From contig JBBBWG010000337.1 in NCBI GenBank assembly GCA_037176905.1, positions 46,582 through 110,581 on the forward strand: DNA of 64,000 nucleotides, read 5' to 3'. The position numbers were made by a program, and so were the translations under genes. The stretch is from Azolla pinnata. Taxonomy: Eukaryota > Streptophyta > Polypodiopsida > Salviniales > Salviniaceae. Shown one piece after another: positions 47,705 through 58,949 of the stretch; within the stretch, counting starts at the first letter, position 1; the number at the start of each line of letters is the position of its first letter. A model generated the notes under the pieces. That model saw nothing but the letters and a program-made list of their open reading frames with translations. It was not told the origin of the DNA and did not search any database.

Positions 47705-47945
47705 TCGTGTCTGTTTCTAGGGTTAGGGTAGGGTTAGGCTTAAGCTTAGGGTTAGGGTTAGGGTTAGGGTTAGGGTTAGGCTTAAGCTTAGGGTTAGGGT
47801 TAGGGTTCGGGTTAGGGTAGGGTTAGGCTTAAGCTTAGGGTTAGGGTTAGGGCTAGGCTTAAGCTTAGGGTTAGGGCTAGGGTTAGGGTTAGGCTTAAGC
47901 TTAGGGTTAGGGCTAGGGTTAGGGTTAGGGTTAGGGTTAGGAAAT
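47705..47945. repeat. TTAGGG-type interstitial repeats at the ARM gene 5' end
   Basis: Blocks of TTAGGG (up to four in a row) are separated by 'cttaagctta' about five times. They begin roughly 20 bp upstream of the ARM start codon, so they lie in its leader or promoter. The word is the six-base form, not the usual plant seven-base TTTAGGG. Confidence 0.92.
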
Positions 47946-48170
47946 GAATTGCTGGACAGAAGAGACAGAAGCAGACGAAGCAGACGAAGCAGCAGCTGCA
48001 GAAGAAGAAGCAGAAGAAGGAGAAGCAGAAGAAGCAGAAGCAGAAGAAGAAGAAGAAGAAGCGGATGATTATGGTGATGCTGGAGATGGAGATAAAGAAG
48101 GAGAAAAGGAAAAGGGCAGAGGATAAGCCCCCCAGCCCACCACTGAGGAACAAGACACAGACAGAAGAAG
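47945..48170. repeat. GAA/GCA triplet-rich spacer
   Basis: Runs of AGAAGC, GAA and GAT triplets with a GAC run just after (48175-48203). No gene is supported. Confidence 0.7.
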
Positions 48171-48199
48171 AAGAAGAAGACGACGACGACGACGACGAC

Positions 48200-48610
48200 G
48201 ACGAGAAGGAGATGAAAGGCGGCTATGGAATTAGGGTTTCCGGAAGCGGACGAAAGGAAAGGATCAGGAGCCAGAATCAGATAACACACTGTCAGAAACA
48301 GACATGAACTCAGCGAGCAGCAGCTGCAGCAGCAGCAGCAGAAGAAGAAGAAGAAGAAGAAGAAGAGGAAGGAAGAGAAGAAAGGCGGCTATGGAATTAG
48401 GGTTTCCGGAAGCGGACGAAAGGAAAGGATCAGGAGCCTGAATCAGATAACACACTGTTAGAAACAGACATGAACTCAGCGAGCAGCAGCTGCATCAGCA
48501 GCAGCAGCAGCAGCCGCAGAAGAAGAAGAAGAAGGAGATGAAGAAAGGCGGCTATGGAATTAGGGTTTCCGGAAGCAGATGAAAGGAAAGGAGAATCTAA
48601 GACACTGTCA
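48200..48610. repeat. Three-copy tandem array, unit about 165 bp
   Basis: The block 'ggctatggaattagggtttc' then 'cggaagc' and 'gaaaggaaagga' recurs at 48221, 48387 and 48550. Between copies lie 'acacactgt' / 'agaaacagacatgaactcag' and CAG/GAA triplet runs of variable length. Confidence 0.92.
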
Positions 48611-48729
48611 AAATACAGAGATGAAGAAGACGAAGAAGAAGAAGAAGAAGAGATGAAGTTTTGCGGTTGACTTGGTCGGATTCTTTTTTCACACACAACA
48701 CAAAACAGATTTTCCTGTTGTTTTGGGCC

Positions 48730-49115
48730 TCAAACCCTAAAAGATGTGGGGGCTAAAACCCTAAAAGATGTGGGGGCTAAAACCCTAAACATTCCGGGGC
48801 TCAAACCCTAAAAGATGTGGGGGCTCAAACCCTAAACATTCCGGGGCTAAAACCCTAAAAATGCGGGGCTCAAACCCTAAAATATGTGGGTCTCAAACCC
48901 TAACCATTCTGGGGCTAAAACCCTAAACATTCTGGGGCTAAAACCCTAAACATTCTCGGGCTAAAACCCTAAAATATGTGGGGGCTCAAACCCTAAAAAA
49001 TGTGGGGCTCAAACCCTAAAAATTTTGGGGCTCAAACCCTAAAAAATGCGGCGCTCAAACCCTAAACATTTTTGGGCCTAATCAAAACCCTAAACATTTT
49101 TGGGCCTAATCAAAA
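48730..49115. repeat. Telobox minisatellite (AAACCCTAA every ~23 bp)
   Basis: About sixteen copies of AAACCCTAA spaced 20-30 bp apart, joined by 'aacattctggggctc' or 'agatgtgggggctc'. The word matches the plant telobox, a cis element known from promoters of growth and translation genes and bound by Myb-type TRB proteins. Whether these copies act as such is inference. Confidence 0.93.
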
Positions 49116-49239
49116 TCCTAACAATTTTTGCTTTGCCAATCCAACAAGACTCGAGCACAAGCTTCGGTTGGAGCTCGATTTCGAATCTCCGACTGACTCG
49201 GTATCGACGATCGGATCGGGAGCTTGCGTGGCGCTCGTT

Positions 49240-49640
49240 AGCTCCTCCGAATGAGATCGGATACGATCGGGGAGCTCGCTCTGATGATTATGGATGATGA
49301 GATCAGGAGTGAGAGCTCCTCCGATCGATCAGATACGATCGAGACCTTTGCTGATTATCGACGATAAGATCAAGAGTCACAGCTCCCTCGATCGATCAGA
49401 TAGATACCTGTGCTGATTATGGACGATAAGATCAGGGGTTATTATTACAGCTCCTTCGATCGATTAGATGCCTGTGTTGATTTTTCGACGATAAGATCAG
49501 GAGTTGTTATAGCTCCACCGATCGATCAGATAGGATCGTGGACCTCTACTGATTATCGAGGATAAGATCACAGGAGTTATAGCTCTTCCGATCGATCAGA
49601 TACCTCTGCCGATCATCGGCGATAGGATCAGGACCTCTAC
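49240..49640. repeat. GATCGATC-rich minisatellite, unit about 65-70 bp
   Basis: About six units of 'cgatcgatcagata', 'ctgattatcgacgataagat' and 'caggagttatagctcc'. Units differ by point changes. Confidence 0.88.
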
Positions 49641-49644
49641 TGCT

Positions 49645-50942
49645 CGGCGCTTGGTAAGCTCTCGGACGACATCGTGCGAATGCTAATCAGCCACGATCTC
49701 GATATGACTCTTTCTGGCTCTCCTCTAACAATCTAAACTTTCTCGCCTTCATTTCCTTGTGATATTCCTTGGGATGAAGCAGATCTACGCAAAAGTCAAG
49801 CTACTATCTGTATGTTGTGAAGTCAAGCGAGGAAGCCTCGGGGCACAGACCAGAGCCACTTCTGTATCTGTGAAGCAGGGCATGTCATTCCTACGGCATC
49901 ACTCCACGGCAAGATTTAGGGTTCAGGGATTAGGGTTTCAAGAACTTTGACCATGTCCAAAGTACAATTTCAACAATGCCAAAACCACAACAGCAGCATA
50001 GTGCTAGAAGATGGGCAAAAATCCAAAGCAATAAAAGACCTAGCAAAGAAACCAAAATCCACACTCGATTCTCGGCCCTTTTTATCGCAACATTGCAGCC
50101 ATCCAGCACATGACAGAGATTTAGTGAAGGTTTTTTACTAATGGTTTTGGGTTTTGGAAACCCTACCAAATTCATGACAAATCGATTTCGGGCAAAAACT
50201 GCAGCTCCAAGTTTGCAGCGAAAAACAGCATCACAAAACTGTACTTTCTTCAAGAATCCCAAAAGAATTTCTTGCATCGGCGAAGACGGCATTTACAAGC
50301 AGCAAACAATGGAACTGCAGAAACAAAAAAATAATACTTTTACATCCGTGCGAATCGACGATGGTATATACACAATATGCATCGGCAACGCCAAAGCAGC
50401 TCCTCCAATTCAAGCTGCTGCCAAACAAAAGGTCTTTCTCGAGCTCTTCTGATGGAAGAGAGCAGATGAATAATAGACTGCCCCGAATCTGAGGTTAGTT
50501 TTTCTACCAACTTCACTGTCAGATCATAACAACTCCTCGGCGCGAAATAACACCAAGAGTATGAAGCTGGTTGAAGAGACCAAAAAAGCTCTAGCCCTTC
50601 ATCGACACAATGAAGTCGCTAACATGGCACCGATGTATTCCTCCGAATCCATTGATGCCGAAGTCGCAAGAAGAAGAGGCCAAAGGGATGCTGGCTCTCA
50701 CTCTGGGAAACTGATCATGCCCCTCAGCAAACTGGCGAGACGAGGCTTTCGGAGAGAAAATCGCTGTGTGATGAACTCTTTTCCATCTGCGACAATAATT
50801 TACACTAGAAATCCTTCCATATACATGGCGTCTGCTTTTTCTTTCTTCTTGAGCAGAAAAAGACCGGGGGATCAAGCTCGGTTCTTATTTTGCATTAGCT
50901 GATCTCACAAGTTTAAGGTTTAGCGTTCATGGGTTTCATGGC
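49645..50942. other. Intergenic region beyond the NIN-like gene 3' end
   Basis: No gene or array recognised. Two short frames (49930-50292 minus; 50561-50902 plus) lack domain features. The final few hundred bases should hold the 3' untranslated region of the NIN-like gene. Confidence 0.5.
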
Positions 50943-53900
50943 TCACAAGTTTATCTTTGGATTTCCACAAGGAATCGTGTGATCTCGCACCATGAGCTTG
51001 ATATGATCGCCCCTTGCAAATCTTAGTTGGTCGAAGCAATCAAACAAATCCGAATCACACGTGAGCATGACCCATTCTTGTTCGTCATCCAAGTATTTCA
51101 AATCGAAACTGTTCGCTTGAAGTTTCAACCTCTTCGCTATCTCCTCGACGATTCTGCTGTATCCGCAAGTAAAGCCCACTTTGAAGCGAACCGTATCTTC
51201 TCCATACTTGGCTTTGATCGTTATCGTCGCTTCTTCCAAAGCATGGTTTGCCCCTCGTTCGGAGCTGCCTACAGATGGTGATCCAGAGTCGGTGTCTCGG
51301 AGTTTCGAATCATCAAAGTCATGAATCGATCTATCCATTTCGTGAAGTTGCCTATCCGCACCACACCGGAGTTGGCTTGTTTCATCTTCAGGTTCTTCCA
51401 TTCGAATCGTGACATCTTCTGCACTGAATCGTGTTGAAGACTGAAACTGAATACACTGGCCATGCACCGCACCTCCCGCTTCTGTTTCATCTGCTGATAC
51501 CCTCCTTAGTGCACCGTAAGCTTTGAAACCTCCATGAACCCTAGATTCCAATGTCGATTCATTCCTCCCACGCTCATTCATAGACTTTAGGGTAAGCAAC
51601 TTCGTCTTCACCTCCCTCTTGTTTGTAACTGAGCTCACATGTTCACTGAGCTCGCCCCTTCCCGAATCTGGACTTTCTTCAAGGTTTGGTTGGGAAACGG
51701 TCTCTGAAAATGGCATATTTCTGTGCTCGCTTGATCTCACCAAGCCCGAAACTCCACTTCCTTGACTTCCTTGTGAGTTCAGCAACACAGCATCACCTGC
51801 TAAATGCATACACATGCCTCAAGTTTCAGCCTCAAAGCACGACAGAATGCAAGGGAGGCCAAACCATTAGAAAATGCATCCAAGCTATGCCCTTGAAATC
51901 TCAGGAGCTTCAGCGACAGCAGTGCATTTTTAGACCTAGTAGAACTAGAACAGATACCTCCGACATAATCAAACTACAACTCTAGGAGGGAGATTGCATG
52001 TCTATTCATAAGTTCGAATTGGCTTCTTTTATTTACTCATTGGCTTGACCTTCCCTCACCTTTCACAATATGATCACCGGCTTCATCTGCTGTCAGTTTT
52101 TCTCTATCGTAGCTGTCTTGGATGGTCCTAGCTTCCGCCGATGTGACGTGATGTAGACTGGAACCATCTGCACTTTCAGCAGAAGACACTCTATGCAATG
52201 GGGTCTTCTCCGGGAAGAAATCATTTTTCATTTCACTATCTTCGTTTCTTATGACACCGGTACATTTGTGAGAGGTACAAGGAACAACCGGGGCAGTCCT
52301 GCCAAAAGACGACACTATCTGCACCGGTATGTCGCAAGATATTCGCACTCCGTTCATGGCATCTGCGGCCGTTACAAGTTCATCTTTCAAAGCATCGATA
52401 TCTAATGCTCCATTGGCACATTGGACTGAATCAATCACTCCTTGCAGCTTCTTCAGCGACCGGTTGACCTTGTTGATCTTCCTCGATGGCCACCTGGAGA
52501 TCCCATGCTGCCTACATATCCTCTTGAGTGTCGTAGGACAAACTGCATAAAGAAATGGCAAGATGAAAAATACAGTTCAAATAACTCTATGTTCAAATGG
52601 TTTGTTGGGGAATTCTACGCAGGTTTCAGAGAGAAAAACTGTTTCTCTGGGAGAGCACAACACTAAAACAATGGATTGAACCAAATGCTTGTTCAGGTTT
52701 GCACTCACAATGGATCGGAAGTTGATACGCAATGGACACCTGGGCATATATTTGAACTAGTTTACAGTTTAGGGTTTATTTATGTTGATGCAAAGACTGT
52801 TGAATCCACAAGAATGCCAGAGTAACTACCGGTGCTCTATGTCAGCTAATTAAAAGAACACATGATTATAATTTATATTGCATACCGCCTATGCTCTTGG
52901 CTGCATCCTTCAAACTACCAGCAAAATACTGTTGCAAAACACTCAATCCAATCGTCTTCTCTACTGCCCCTCTTCTCCTGCTTTCAGACCTTTTATCACA
53001 ACTGTCATCCTTTCTCGATTTGCTATCGTCCTCCATTGGATGAGCAAATGAAAGAACTGAAGAATGTTCTCGATGATGGGCAGCGATTGCTTGTCCTCCT
53101 TTCAAACCATCTGAATCGTCAAGGCTACTGAATGAGGGCAGAACGTGTCGCTTAGGTTCAAATTGTTCGTTGAAGATGATATTCATCGGGACCATAGGAT
53201 AATGTTTATACTGTTCTTCCGCAGACATTTCTCTGTTAGGTGAAAGCTGGGTTGTTAAGGGCACATGGTTTCTTTCCAATCCGATAACTGTAGCAGCATC
53301 GGTGATCATATCACTACAAGTAGAATGCTTATCAGAAAAAAGTTTATGAGCTTTATCTTCGTCCATTTCTTCATCGGTAACTGTCCTCAAGCTTCTACAA
53401 ACATGCTGCATTGTTACAGAGAGAGCATTCAATAGAGCTTCTTGTTCTGTTGGGTCAACACATGTCTGTGGCAGGAAAAACTCCAAGACATAGTCAGTTC
53501 CACCAGTGTGGACGCTTCGAAGACGAATGGCAACAGATGCACTCAATCCGAATACTTGAGCAAGATGACAAAGTGGATACTCTGCTTTTCCACAATTTTT
53601 GACATCACCAGAGAAGAACGGCTGATTCGATGCCAAAGCTTTTCCCGGAACACCTTGACCCTTCTCTAAACAATGCTCAGAACATGCTCGTCTAAATCCA
53701 GAAATACCTGGATCATTCAGGCAATACGGGCCATCGCCAGTGAAGAGCCCAACTTTACTAGCATCGTAACAGGTAAGACTAGCACGGCCAAACTCTTCTT
53801 TCGGCCGACCAGCAACTGGACAACAATATAGCCTGCAAGGAACCCAAGTCTGAGCTAAAGGCAATTTATGTGTCACACATACGGCCTTCATGACTTCAGA

Positions 53901-56900
53901 GATCTCTGCAAACACAACTTGCCGAGCATCTGTTTGCACCTAAACAAACCAGTGGAGCAAATACATCAATTATCGATAATTGATCTCTTTTATGTGTGTT
54001 CTATGGAAGTTTGGGAACAAATGATGTCAATATTAAGGAAGAGAATGTGTAAAAGAAGCACTCCCATTCATATAGTCGTGGCCCATGGAAGTAATGTCGG
54101 CTAACTACACAAAACCAGTGCATAAGAACTAGTACATTGGACTTTCACTAGGTCCCCAAGATAGCCTCAATAAGGTAATGATCTCAAAGGGATCTGGCAA
54201 AGTGTCAGCATAGACATAGGAAGCAATGTTTAAGTAGTAGCCCCCAAGCACACACAATAAAAATGGTGGCAGGTCTTGTATGGTTTGGCGGAGAATCAAT
54301 AGCATCATTTTGTGCTTGTTCATTGTTATAGCTCGAGAGTTCTCCATTGAAGATTACAGGAAGTCTAGCCCTTTTCATCATGTGCCCTCTCCCACATCCT
54401 AACCAAAGCCTTAAATCATCACACCCCATTTTAGATGATCCCTTGTTCGCCTTACAAAAAAGTTCGGCTATATCATGAGGATGCTATACCACTAAGAGCA
54501 AGGATCAAAAATGTTGCAGAAGAAGTGAGTCAACTGGATGCCCAGTTTATCCTTCACTTGTAGTTGTTAGTGTCATAAGCAGTTGTGTTTATAAGTGTTG
54601 TCCTAGCCCAAGCTCTTCCACGCACTCGGATATTTTGACATTTGCCTTGACACTGGAAAAAGAGACAGATCTCTCTCTCAATACACAAAGAAATACGTGG
54701 ACCTACCTGCAATGGGAGACAATACAGCCTTTTCGTGCTGGTAAGGTTGACTTCCTGCATTATCAAAATCTTTTGTGTAAGCATTATTGCACACTGGAGG
54801 CACAAAATAAGAAAAAGATTTTGACATGAAATAGCAACACAAGATAGCGACAAGAATTCTCCTATCAATTGGAATACGTAGCTTACACGCAAGGGCAAAT
54901 GCCCACAACTATTTCTTTATTTCTCCAAAAAATGGCCCCATTTCCCGCTGGATATTTCCCTAAATGCATGCAGCTGGTCAACATCGAGAGACGACATGAA
55001 GCAGCCACTAGAAGTAGATAATGTGGCACAAACAAAATGGAATTCAGAAAAAAGATCAAGGATTTAGAGGGCATAAGTGGAAACAAAGAAAAACTCGTGG
55101 TACTTCCCAAGGGAATTCAACCCATATGTCCAAACATGAAACACACAAAACTCAGAGGGATTATTTCAGTTGAAATCAAGAGAATATGTGGGGGGTTTGA
55201 TTAAGCAGACAAGCACACATATGCCGGTATTGCTCCAAACATGAGCCATAAAACCTTAAGGGCATCATCTACGATTGAAGAGAAAATTCAGCCCATATGT
55301 TTAACCATACACGTATTGCACCAAACATGAACTATAGAACCTTAGGGGCACCATTTACTAATGAATCCAAGAAAACACGTTCTTCACCAGAGGCATCCAG
55401 CTCAAAAAATACTGAAAATATTTCAAGAAACCCCATAAGGGGGGGAAAAGGAAAAACTCGTGGTACTTCCAAAGGGGATTTAACCCATATGTCTAAACAT
55501 ACAGATATTGCTCAAATATGAGCCAGAGGACCTCAGGCGCATCATTTACTGTCGAAAATCGAGAGAACAAGCACAGGTTACACCCTAACCGCACCAAGAG
55601 ACAAATTTGAACTAACTAGCCACAAGGAGTAGTGAAAAAACTGCACTTCCAAGAAACGGCCATACCCCAAGGGATTCCCAGCACATATGGTGAAACAAAG
55701 AAAAAACCAATGGTCGGGTACTTCAAAGGTTCAAAGGGGAGTGGATTTCCAAGTTTAGCGCACGGATTCTCCGGTTCAAGTTCTTACCTCGAGCACTTTG
55801 CACATGTTCTCCATCTCCGAGTGGTACTCGACTCTCTCCATCGAAGTGACGAGCTCGATGACGCCGATGCAGTCGCCCGAGGAGCTCTCCAGCACAGGCA
55901 AGGCCAGGGACCCGCGGACATTGCAGCGCTGGGCATCGTTCACGCGCAGGTATTCGCTCCTCTTGTAGAGCTGGACATTGGGAGTCCATTCGGGGAGCTT
56001 CTTGGAGAAGACGCGTCCAGGGAGCCCCAGGAACCCAGCCGGATCGGCCGAGAAAGTGTACCCTGTCGATAATGCCCTGTAGGTCGAGAGGCCTGCGTTC
56101 GCGTGCTGCTGGAGCAGGAAGGGCTGGCCTTGCGTCGTGAGCACGATCCTGCCCCCATCTGCTCTCGGCGCCCACACCTGGATCAGGACCTCGTGCTTGC
56201 AATGGCGTAGGAAGCTCTGCAATGCCTGGTTGATCCGATCGATCAGCGACGACGACGACAATGGCGATGGTGACGGTGACGGTGACGGTAACGATGTTAC
56301 TGCCCACGGTGATGGCAATGGCGATGGCAATGGCGATGGTAATGGCGGTGGTGATGGCGACGGTAACGATGCTACTGCCCACGGTGACGATGATGGCGAT
56401 GGTGATGCAAAGGATTTTGGTGATGGTGATGGTGATGGTGATGGCGCTGGTGATGGAAAGGATTTTGGTGATGGCGATGGTAAGGATTCTGGTTGTGATG
56501 GTGATGCTGATGGTGATGGTGAGGATTGTGGCGATGCTGTCGATCCTGGTGGACATGGACGCAGATGCTTGGGCGATGGCGATGGCGATGCTGTCGATCC
56601 TGATGGACATGGACGCAGATGCTTCGGCGATGGTGATGGCCATGGTGTTGATCCTGATGGACTTGGACAGAGATGCTTCGGCGATGGCGATGCTGCTGAT
56701 GGTGATGGATATGCACAGAGATGCTTTGGCGATGGTGATGGCGATGGTGTTGATCCTGATGGACTTGGAGGAGGCCGGGGACATGGAAGCTTCGTCGATG
56801 CTGATGCTGATGCTGTTGCTGATGCTGCTTCTTTGCCCTTGCCCTGATGCAGAGCCTCGAGCTTCTGCAGTCGCTGCAAATCCGCGCAGAAAGCCTCTCC

Positions 56901-57434
56901 ATTCCTTCGATCCCAAGCTTCCATAGCCGCGTTCTCCCCTTCCCCTCCACCATCGCTGCTGCCTTCCTCCATCATCTTCTCCTTCTTCACGCCGCCGTTG
57001 CTCTTCTCTGCTGCTGCTGCTGCGTCGAAAGCTGTTGGAGAATCCATGGCGCACGCTGCTGCTGCAGGGCTCGGATAGGCGAACGCAGGGAGAGCAAGGT
57101 CCCCGTAGTAGTACAGCGATGGCGAGAAGCTCATCAGATTGCTGTACAATGGCGTTCCGATCTCTGGATCTTGCATCTGCTCGCCGTCCAGATTCAGCAG
57201 CTCGCAGAGGAAGTCTTCGTCCAAGAAGTGGGCCTTAGGGCTAGGGCTAGGGCTAGGGTTAGGGTTAGGGTTAGGGTTTTGGTGAGGGTGAGGGTTAGGG
57301 TTAGGGTTAGGGCTGGGATGGTAGTTAGGGCTGGGGCCATAGCTGAGACTTTGAGCGCTGTGCGAGTAGATGCTGAGGTTAGGGTTAGGGTTGAATACGT
57401 CGCTGTTGAAGCTGAGCTTTCGAGGGGAATTCAT
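50943..57434 (-). CDS. NLP: NIN-like protein (RWP-RK and PB1 transcription factor)
   Basis: Four exons, 57434-55788, 53939-52886, 52542-52060 and 51796-50943, keep phase and encode about 1345 aa. Residues 200-400 are an SP-rich expansion. The N-terminal GAF-like nitrate-response region follows ('[19 protein letters not shown]', '[18 protein letters not shown]', 'GSLALPVLE', then '[13 protein letters not shown]' and '[11 protein letters not shown]' in exon 2). The RWP-RK domain spans the exon 2/3 junction ('[19 protein letters not shown]', '[19 protein letters not shown]'). A PB1 domain ends the protein ('[17 protein letters not shown]', '[20 protein letters not shown]'). NLPs bind nitrate-responsive elements and activate nitrate assimilation and growth genes; PB1 mediates partner binding. 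The His and Leu of 'THKL' match positions I recall as nitrate contacts in Arabidopsis NLP7. Family members are usually 850-1050 aa, so this copy is long because of the repeats. Confidence 0.96.
55080..55570. repeat. Degenerate tandem repeats in NLP intron 1
   Basis: The words 'aaaaactcgtggtacttcc', 'aacccatatgtc' and 'attgctccaaacatgagcc' recur near 55090, 55225, 55300, 55450 and 55510, at spacing of roughly 100-200 bp. They lie inside the 1848-bp first intron. Confidence 0.75.
56230..56850 (-). repeat. In-frame GATGGC-type hexamers coding for SP runs in NLP
   Basis: Plus-strand words GATGGC, GATGGT and GGTGAC dominate. A larger 60-66 bp unit holding 'gatcctgatggacatggac' and 'agatgcttcggcgatgg' is repeated about five times. 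On the gene strand this gives Ser-Pro runs with a recurring '[13 protein letters not shown]' motif. Confidence 0.9.
57236..57325 (-). repeat. TTAGGG-type repeats coding for NPNP in NLP exon 1
   Basis: CTAGGG and TTAGGG hexamers on the plus strand are read on the gene strand as CCTAAC codons, giving Asn-Pro and Ser-Pro dipeptides at residues about 38-66. The same hexamer forms non-coding arrays 140-480 bp further upstream. Confidence 0.9.
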
Positions 57435-57462
57435 GTAGGCCTTCAGGTCGATCTTGAGGCCC

Positions 57463-57725
57463 GGATTTAGGGTTAGGGTTAGGGTTAGGGTTAGGGTTAG
57501 GGTTAGGGTTAGGGTATCGGGGCCTGTTGTGAAGCTTTGTGCAGGGGTTAGTGCAAGTTAGGGTTCACTGGTGGAGCCCGATCCGATGTTAGGGTTTGTA
57601 AGCAGGCTGTTCCTGCGGAGAACCTCCTCCTAGAAGCAGCAAGGCTAGGGTTAGGGTTAGGGCTATGGCGATGGCTATGGCTAGGGCTAGGGTTAGGGTT
57701 AGGGTTAGGGTTAGGGTTAGGGTTT
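57463..57725. repeat. TTAGGG-type interstitial repeats upstream of NLP
   Basis: Pure TTAGGG runs at 57463-57515 and 57680-57722, with a mixed block (57645-57685) stepping through CTAGGG, CTATGG and CGATGG words. They lie in the leader or promoter of the NIN-like gene. Confidence 0.92.
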
Positions 57726-58134
57726 CGAAGCCTCGTATGCAGAGAGGGTTTGCAGGTGGTTCTCTCTCTCTCTGACAACAACGCTTGGAGATGGAACGCA
57801 GAAGCAGCACGCCGCCATAGCCGAGATCGGAGGAGGGGATCGAAGCTTTTCCTGTGCCTGATCTTCTGCACTTCCCTCTTGGGGGCGAGAGGTTCGTCAA
57901 ACCCACACACACAGAAGCCGGATCGAGGGTCCCCGAAGCAAAGCAGCGCACCATAGACGGAATCCCCTCGCCGTTGACTCTCCTCCTCCTCCTCCTGACG
58001 TTCTGCTGCCTGCACGAGCAGGCTATGGCGGAGCTCGAGGAGAAGAGAACCCAGAAAAATCTCGCCTTTGGAAGGGGGGGAAACAAAAGAACAGAGCTTT
58101 CGAAGTTCTCTCTTTTCTCCCTCTCTTTCTCCGG

Positions 58135-58265
58135 CGATGGCGATGGCGATGGCGATGGCGATGGCGATGGCGATGGCGAGCTCGGGAGCCCCTTTCCTTC
58201 TTCTGAGTCTCTCTTCGTCTCTTCTCTCTGTCTAGCGATGGCGATGGCGATGGCGATGGCGAAGC
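58135..58265. repeat. GATGGC hexamer repeats
   Basis: Two runs of CGATGG (58135-58180 and 58235-58262) separated by about 55 bp of CT-rich sequence. The same hexamer makes up much of the SP-coding region of the adjacent gene. Confidence 0.92.
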
Positions 58266-58329
58266 TCGGGAGCAGGGAAGACGGGGAATCTCCGCCACTA
58301 AGTGAATCTTTTTCTTTTCTAATAATCGG

Positions 58330-58945
58330 AAAATATCGAGAATTCTATTTTAGGGGGGCAATAAACAAAAAATACAATTTCCGCATAATAATAAATTCTT
58401 TTCTCCCGCTATAATTTGCGCGTAAATAATCATTTCTTTTCCCAGTACAATTTCCGCACGATAATAATCTCTTTTCCCACTATAATTTCCGCGCACAATA
58501 ACAATTTCTTTAAATTTCCGCACAAAAACAATTTTTTTTCCCGGTATAATTTCCGCATAATTAACAAATTCTTCTCCCAGTATAATTTCCGCACAATAAT
58601 AATTTCTTTTCCCAGCATAATTTCCGCATAAATAATAATCTCTTTTCCCAGCAGAATTTCCGCATAACAATAATCATTTCTTTTCCCAGTATAATTTCCG
58701 CACAATAATAATTTCTTTTCCCGGTATAATTTCCGCCCAATAATAATCTCTTTTCCCGGTATAATTTCCGCCCAATAATAATCTCTTTTCCCGGTATAAT
58801 TTGCGCACAATAATAATTATTTTTCCCGGTATAATTTCCGCACAATAATAAATTCTTCTCCCCACTATAATTTCCGCGTAATAATAAATTCTTTCTCCCA
58901 GTATAGTTTCCGCATAATAATAACTATTCTTTTCCCAGTACAATG
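58330..58945. repeat. 35-37 bp minisatellite (TATAATTTCCGCACAATAATAAT)
   Basis: About sixteen units, each with 'tataatttccgca', 'caataataat' and 'ttcttttcccag'. Several minus-strand frames are open throughout and encode the same peptide words in rotation, as expected when the unit length is not a multiple of three. Confidence 0.95.
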
Positions 58946-58949
58946 TTGG

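Noticed and set aside
47705-49115. A chromosome end, suggested by TTAGGG and AAACCCTAA repeats
   Set aside because: Intact genes lie on both sides and the repeats are interrupted and mixed with other units, so they are interstitial.
49930-50292. 120-codon minus frame with a hydrophobic end
   Set aside because: No start context, domain or neighbour support; the composition is compatible with chance in the NLP 3' flank.
56137-56926. Plus-strand Asp/Gly and Met/Val-rich frames
   Set aside because: Antisense of the SP-coding hexamers in the NIN-like gene.
58350-58943. Several overlapping minus frames with a shared peptide repeat
   Set aside because: The 35-37 bp unit rotates through frames; there is no start context, domain or splice structure.
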